Of a DNA stretch of 8,812 bases, positions 6,248 to 8,812 are shown one piece after another (positions within the stretch are counted from its first letter, which is position 1; every line of letters begins with the position of its first letter). The stretch is from Deinococcus sp. (GTDB lineage: Bacteria; Deinococcota; Deinococci; Deinococcales; Deinococcaceae): NCBI GenBank assembly GCA_025351205.1, contig JANXWI010000336.1, forward strand, positions 1 through 8,812. The letters are read 5' to 3'. The notes beneath the pieces were generated by a model. That model was not told where the DNA came from and did not search any database. It saw only the letters and a list, made by a program, of their open reading frames with translations. Made by a program: the position numbers and the translations under genes.

Positions 6248-6367
6248 GCTCTATCGGAATCCATATTGCCAATGGTCCGAACAGGTTCAATGCATTATCG
6301 CGGGAAATACGATGTACACGAGATTTTTAGCTTCTCCTTCGTCGTCAAGAACGCGGATGACCACGCC

Positions 6368-6440
6368 ACTCCTCCCCCTTGACTGGTACAGCCCGCAGGG
6401 AGGGGGGAGGCTGGGGGGGGGTGAGCGGGCTGAGCATTCC
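6368..6440 (+). repeat. GC-rich intergenic hairpin element, copy C (diverged, with loop insertion)
   Basis: The copy reads in the same order as copy B: CTCCCCCTTGA, then GGGAGGGGGGAGGCTGGG, then GGGTGAGCGGGCTGAGCATTCC. Between the two palindrome halves it has about 17-19 extra bases (about 6383-6400, beginning CTGGTACAGCC). Similarity to B continues more weakly to about 6488 (TTTTCCTGATT, CTCGAAG, CCGTCCAG). The divergence suggests an older or different subfamily member. Confidence 0.65.
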
Positions 6441-6496
6441 AGACGGCATTTTCCTGATTCACTGCACTCGAAGCCAAAAACCGTCCAGACTATTGA

Positions 6497-7450
6497 TCAC
6501 CGCCCCGCGTGCCCGTGCGCCCGCACCTGACCCACAAGCTGCGTGATCGCGCCCGCCCACTCCGGGTACTCGAAGGTGAACCCGGCCTGCAAGAGCCGCT
6601 CCGGCACTGCCCAGCGGCTCTTGAGCAGCAGCTCGGCCTCTGAATTCATGACGCGCGCGCCCAGCAGGATCAGCGCCGCCGTGGACGGAATGCCCAGCGG
6701 CACGCCCCAGGCCGCCCGGTACGCGCGCAGAAAGTCGCGGTTGGGCAGGGCTTCGGGGGCGCTCAGGTTCACCGCGCCTGCCAGATCATGAGCGATCAAG
6801 AATTCGCAGGCGCGGCAGAAGTCGGCTTCGTGAATCCAAGAGACGTACTGCCCGCCTCCGGCCATGCTTCCGGCCCCGCCCAGCCGCACCACGAGGTCGG
6901 TGGTCTGCATCACGCCGCCCTCGCCCGCGCCGTAGACCATCGCTGTGCGCAGCGCTACCCGGCGGGTCCGGGGCAGTTCCTCTTCCCACAGGGCGGCCTC
7001 CCAGCGCTGCCCCACGTCCACGCTGAAGCCCGTGCCGATCTCGCCCCCGGCTTCGGTCTGCGGGTGGTCGCGGCTGCCCTGGTAGATCGTGCCGGTACTG
7101 GAATTGAGCCACACGGCGGGCGGCTGCGCGGCGCTGGCAATCGCCCGGCCCAGGGCGCGGGTGCTGTCCAGGCGCGAAGTGTAGATGTCGAGCATGTTCT
7201 GCGCGGTGTAGCGGCAGTTGACCGTCCGGCCCGCCAGGTTGACCACGGCGGCGGCCCCGTCCAGTTCGCGGGTCCAGTCGCCCTGCCGCAATCCGTCCCA
7301 GGCCACCCAGCGGGCCGGAACCTCCTGCCCGGGCCGTGAGCGCGACAAGGCCACCACGTCCCAGCCCTGCGGAGCAAAATGCCGTGCCAGCGCCCGCCCC
7401 AGGAAGCCCGAACCGCCCGCAATCACCAGCCGCCGCGCCTGTCCGCTCAT
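6497..7450 (-). CDS. SDR-type NAD(P)-binding epimerase-like protein (TIGR01777 / YfcH family, DUF1731 C-terminus)
   Basis: The 317-residue protein matches the TIGR01777 family of extended short-chain dehydrogenase-like proteins (E. coli YfcH relatives), whose physiological reaction is not established. Features in order: nucleotide-binding GGSGFLG (residues 12-18); VVNLAGRTVNCRYT (69-82), the counterpart of the family's 'NLAGe.i..RWt'; YTSRLDSTRALGRAI (90-104); and SSTGTIYQG (117-125), where the family has a Tyr-containing SAVGYYG segment. Later come VSWIHEADF (203-211), VNLSAPEALPNRDF (227-240) and the DUF1731 tail VPERLLQAGFTFEYPEW (282-298). The classical SDR Y-x-x-x-K pair is not evident after Y123. 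No signal or membrane segments are seen, so it is probably cytosolic. The ATG at 7450 lacks a Shine-Dalgarno but has a TAGCGT hexamer 5 bases upstream, compatible with a leaderless transcript. It is divergent from murD and convergent with the monooxygenase. Confidence 0.9.
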   Translation of the reverse strand: MSGQARRLVIAGGSGFLGRALARHFAPQGWDVVALSRSRPGQEVPARWVAWDGLRQGDWTRELDGAAAVVNLAGRTVNCRYTAQNMLDIYTSRLDSTRALGRAIASAAQPPAVWLNSSTGTIYQGSRDHPQTEAGGEIGTGFSVDVGQRWEAALWEEELPRTRRVALRTAMVYGAGEGGVMQTTDLVVRLGGAGSMAGGGQYVSWIHEADFCRACEFLIAHDLAGAVNLSAPEALPNRDFLRAYRAAWGVPLGIPSTAALILLGARVMNSEAELLLKSRWAVPERLLQAGFTFEYPEWAGAITQLVGQVRAHGHAGR

Positions 7451-7536
7451 GCTCTACGCTACCGCAGCGCCAGAGGTTCCGCGCTTCGTTTCGGCAATCT
7501 GCCCACCCAGCCCGTCTTTTTCGCTACTCTGTGTCC
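7451..7536. promoter_or_regulatory. 86-bp divergent promoter region between the epimerase gene and murD
   Basis: Both starts lack a Shine-Dalgarno. On the plus strand TACTCT (7525-7530) ends 6 bases before the murD ATG; on the minus strand TAGCGT (7456-7461) ends 5 bases before the epimerase ATG. Both fit the loose TANNNT pattern of -10 elements placed directly before leaderless genes, an arrangement known to be common in Deinococcus. Neither has a clear -35, and such short patterns occur by chance, so the exact promoters are uncertain; that the gap must hold start signals for both genes is firmer. Confidence 0.4.
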
Positions 7537-8812
7537 ATGATCTCTATTGATGGCCCGGTGCTCATCTACGGCCTGGGCCGCAGCGGGCGCGGGGTGGCGC
7601 GGTTTCTGGCGCAGGAAGGCGTGCCCGCACAGTGGCTGGACGCCCGCCCACAGCAGGAAGACCTGGATCTGATGGAGAGGCTGGGCTTCGCGGCTGGCGA
7701 CCCCTCGCGCCCCTACCGCACGGTGATCGCCGCGCCCGGCGTGCCGATAGACCATCCCGATCTGGAGCGGTTGCGCGGGTCCGGGGCCGAGGTCATCGGA
7801 GAGGCGGAACTGGCCTACCGCGCCCGCCCGGAGTTGCCGATCATCGGCGTGACCGGAACGGCGGGCAAGGGCGGCACCACGGTCCTGATCGCCGCGTTGC
7901 TGCGCGGCCAGGGCGTCCAGGCGCTCCAGGGCGGCAACATCGACCCGCCGCTGCTCGATGTCGTCGATGCGGCCCAGGTGGCGGTGGCCGAGCTGTCGAG
8001 CTTTCAGCTGGAACGAATCTCCACCTTTCGCCCGGCGGTGGCGGTTATCACCAACCTGGGCGTGGACCACCTCGACAGGCACGGCAGCGTGGAGGCATAC
8101 CACGCGGCCAAGCTGAACATCACTGCCCACCAGACCTCGGAAGACGAGCTGATCGTGCCGGAAGGGCTTGCAGTGCAGACCCGCGCCCGGGTGCTGCGTT
8201 TCGCTCCCGGCAGGCTGGCCCTGGCAGACGGGCGTGAGGTGCTGCCGCTCGGCGAGCTGCCGGGGGGCCTGCATCCGGCCAATGCGGCGGCGGCGCTGCT
8301 GGCGACGGGGGCCATGATGGAGCGTCTGGGCCAGCCGCTGAATCTCTCGGCGCTGGCCGACACGCTGCGGCAGGCCATGCCGGTTCCGGGCCGCTTCGAG
8401 ACGGTGCTGTGCTGGCGCGGTCTGAGCTTCGTCGACGACAGCATCGCCACCCGTACCATCGCCGTTCAGGCGGCGCTGGAACAGGCCACGCCGCCGATTG
8501 CCTGGCTGGTGGGGGGCCGAGACAAGGGCGCACAGCTGGAGCCGCTGCGGCAGGCCGCCCAGGGCCGGGTGACTCGCGTGATCGGCTTCGGGGAAGACGG
8601 CGAGAAGTTTGCCCGCGCACTGGGCCTGCCCTTCCTGCTGGTGAGCGGCAACGGGGGAGAGGAGGTCATGCACAGCGCCGTACAGGCCGCCGGGGGCATG
8701 CTCAGCCTGAGCGGGGAGCCGTCCGGAACGGTGCTGCTCTCGCCCATCGGCACCAGCAGGAAGGGCAGGCCCAGTGCGCGGGCAAACTTCTCGCCGTCTT
8801 CCCCGAAGCCGA
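7537..8812 (+). CDS. murD: UDP-N-acetylmuramoylalanine–D-glutamate ligase (MurD), C-terminus disrupted at window edge
   Basis: MurD adds D-Glu to UDP-MurNAc-L-Ala in the cytoplasm using ATP. The frame is open from ATG 7537 to the edge (425 codons). It has an N-terminal UDP-binding Rossmann fold (VLIYGLGRSGRGVARFL), the ATP loop at about 107-115, AELSSFQLE, TNLGVDHLDRHGS, the probable carbamylated lysine K192 in AYHAAKLNI, HPANAAAALLA, PGRFE, DDSIATR (300-306), WLVGGRDKG and LLSPIGTS (to 407). Two family motifs are variant. The loop reads GTAGKGGTT, with Gly after the Lys where most MurD have Ser/Thr. DDSIATR replaces the common NDSKATN. From about residue 405 (base 8751) onward the sequence is an exact reverse complement of an upstream part of the same gene. 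The expected C-terminal segment (typically an aromatic-Asp-x-aromatic stretch then a RG..F motif) is therefore absent and the last ~18 residues are not MurD. Full-length family members are about 430-460 residues. No Shine-Dalgarno; possibly leaderless. Confidence 0.9.
   Translation, partial: MISIDGPVLIYGLGRSGRGVARFLAQEGVPAQWLDARPQQEDLDLMERLGFAAGDPSRPYRTVIAAPGVPIDHPDLERLRGSGAEVIGEAELAYRARPELPIIGVTGTAGKGGTTVLIAALLRGQGVQALQGGNIDPPLLDVVDAAQVAVAELSSFQLERISTFRPAVAVITNLGVDHLDRHGSVEAYHAAKLNITAHQTSEDELIVPEGLAVQTRARVLRFAPGRLALADGREVLPLGELPGGLHPANAAAALLATGAMMERLGQPLNLSALADTLRQAMPVPGRFETVLCWRGLSFVDDSIATRTIAVQAALEQATPPIAWLVGGRDKGAQLEPLRQAAQGRVTRVIGFGEDGEKFARALGLPFLLVSGNGGEEVMHSAVQAAGGMLSLSGEPSGTVLLSPIGTSRKGRPSARANFSPSSPKP
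8582..8812. repeat. Perfect 62-bp inverted repeat (fold-back) at the right edge
   Basis: Bases 8751-8812 are the exact reverse complement of 8582-8643, with a 107-bp spacer (8644-8750); base 8750 is the first mismatch and the identity runs to the last base of the window. Both arms lie in the murD reading frame, and only the left arm encodes MurD-like protein. A perfect match of coding DNA against itself, reaching the edge, is typical of a fold-back chimera or palindromic contig end. A true genomic inverted duplication is possible but less likely, as it would leave murD without its C-terminus. Confidence 0.95.

Larger units (their letters stand above)
6188..6496. other. 309-bp convergent intergenic region
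   Basis: This gap separates the convergent monooxygenase and epimerase genes. It contains the intrinsic terminator at 6208-6247, a moderately AT-rich stretch (about 6241-6360) in which I see no gene, and hairpin element copy C with its diverged tail (6368 to about 6490). No convincing hairpin-plus-T-run is seen for the minus-strand epimerase. Confidence 0.6.

Noticed and set aside
7459..8673. Minus-strand open frame of 404 codons antisense to murD
   Set aside because: It is rich in Gln, His and Arg with no recognisable motif, and the plus strand clearly encodes MurD.
8751..8812. A genuine alternative MurD C-terminus or a frameshift in murD
   Set aside because: The sequence here is not shifted MurD in any frame; it is exactly the reverse complement of 8582-8643, which accounts for every base.

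Overview
The window looks like chromosomal DNA from a GC-rich bacterium. The codon use, the MraY and MurD sequence variants, and the GC-rich intergenic hairpin repeats suggest a Deinococcus-type organism (Deinococcota). That assignment is an inference from the overall impression; no rRNA or other marker gene is present to test it.

Layout, left to right. (1) The 3' part of an unrecognised, probably exported beta-rich protein (1-504). (2) A conspicuously AT-rich island (about 505-1075) holding one minus-strand gene for a small two-helix DUF3592-type membrane protein. (3) mraY (1178-2104), the membrane enzyme making lipid I in peptidoglycan synthesis; it has no good Shine-Dalgarno and is preceded by a 15-codon reading frame that overlaps its start. 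(4) A GMC-family FAD alcohol dehydrogenase (2327-3952) with a clear ribosome binding site. (5) A 405-bp gap (3953-4357) carrying a large inverted repeat of a GC-rich hairpin element, short direct repeats and an operator-like dyad. (6) A 609-residue flavin monooxygenase with an N-terminal NTF2/SnoaL-like domain (4358-6187), followed by a strong intrinsic terminator. (7) A 309-bp gap (6188-6496) with a third, diverged copy of the hairpin element. (8) A minus-strand SDR-type epimerase of the YfcH/TIGR01777 family (6497-7450). (9) An 86-bp divergent intergenic region. (10) murD (7537 onward), the D-glutamate ligase of the same pathway as MraY, running off the right edge.

How the genes relate. mraY and murD are consecutive cell-wall genes in many bacteria (dcw cluster). 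Here they are on the same strand but separated by 5.4 kb containing three genes with no obvious cell-wall role. The two flavoenzymes may oxidise related small molecules, but each has its own upstream region and nothing proves a joint pathway.

The most striking structural observation is at the right end. The last 62 bases (8751-8812) are an exact reverse complement of 8582-8643 inside murD, and they replace the conserved MurD C-terminus. This is most simply a fold-back assembly or amplification artefact at a contig end, so the murD C-terminus as written should not be trusted. I did not find a convincing new defence, mobile or regulatory system. The best unexplained material is the intergenic hairpin repeat family, the AT-rich DUF3592 island and the leader frame before mraY.
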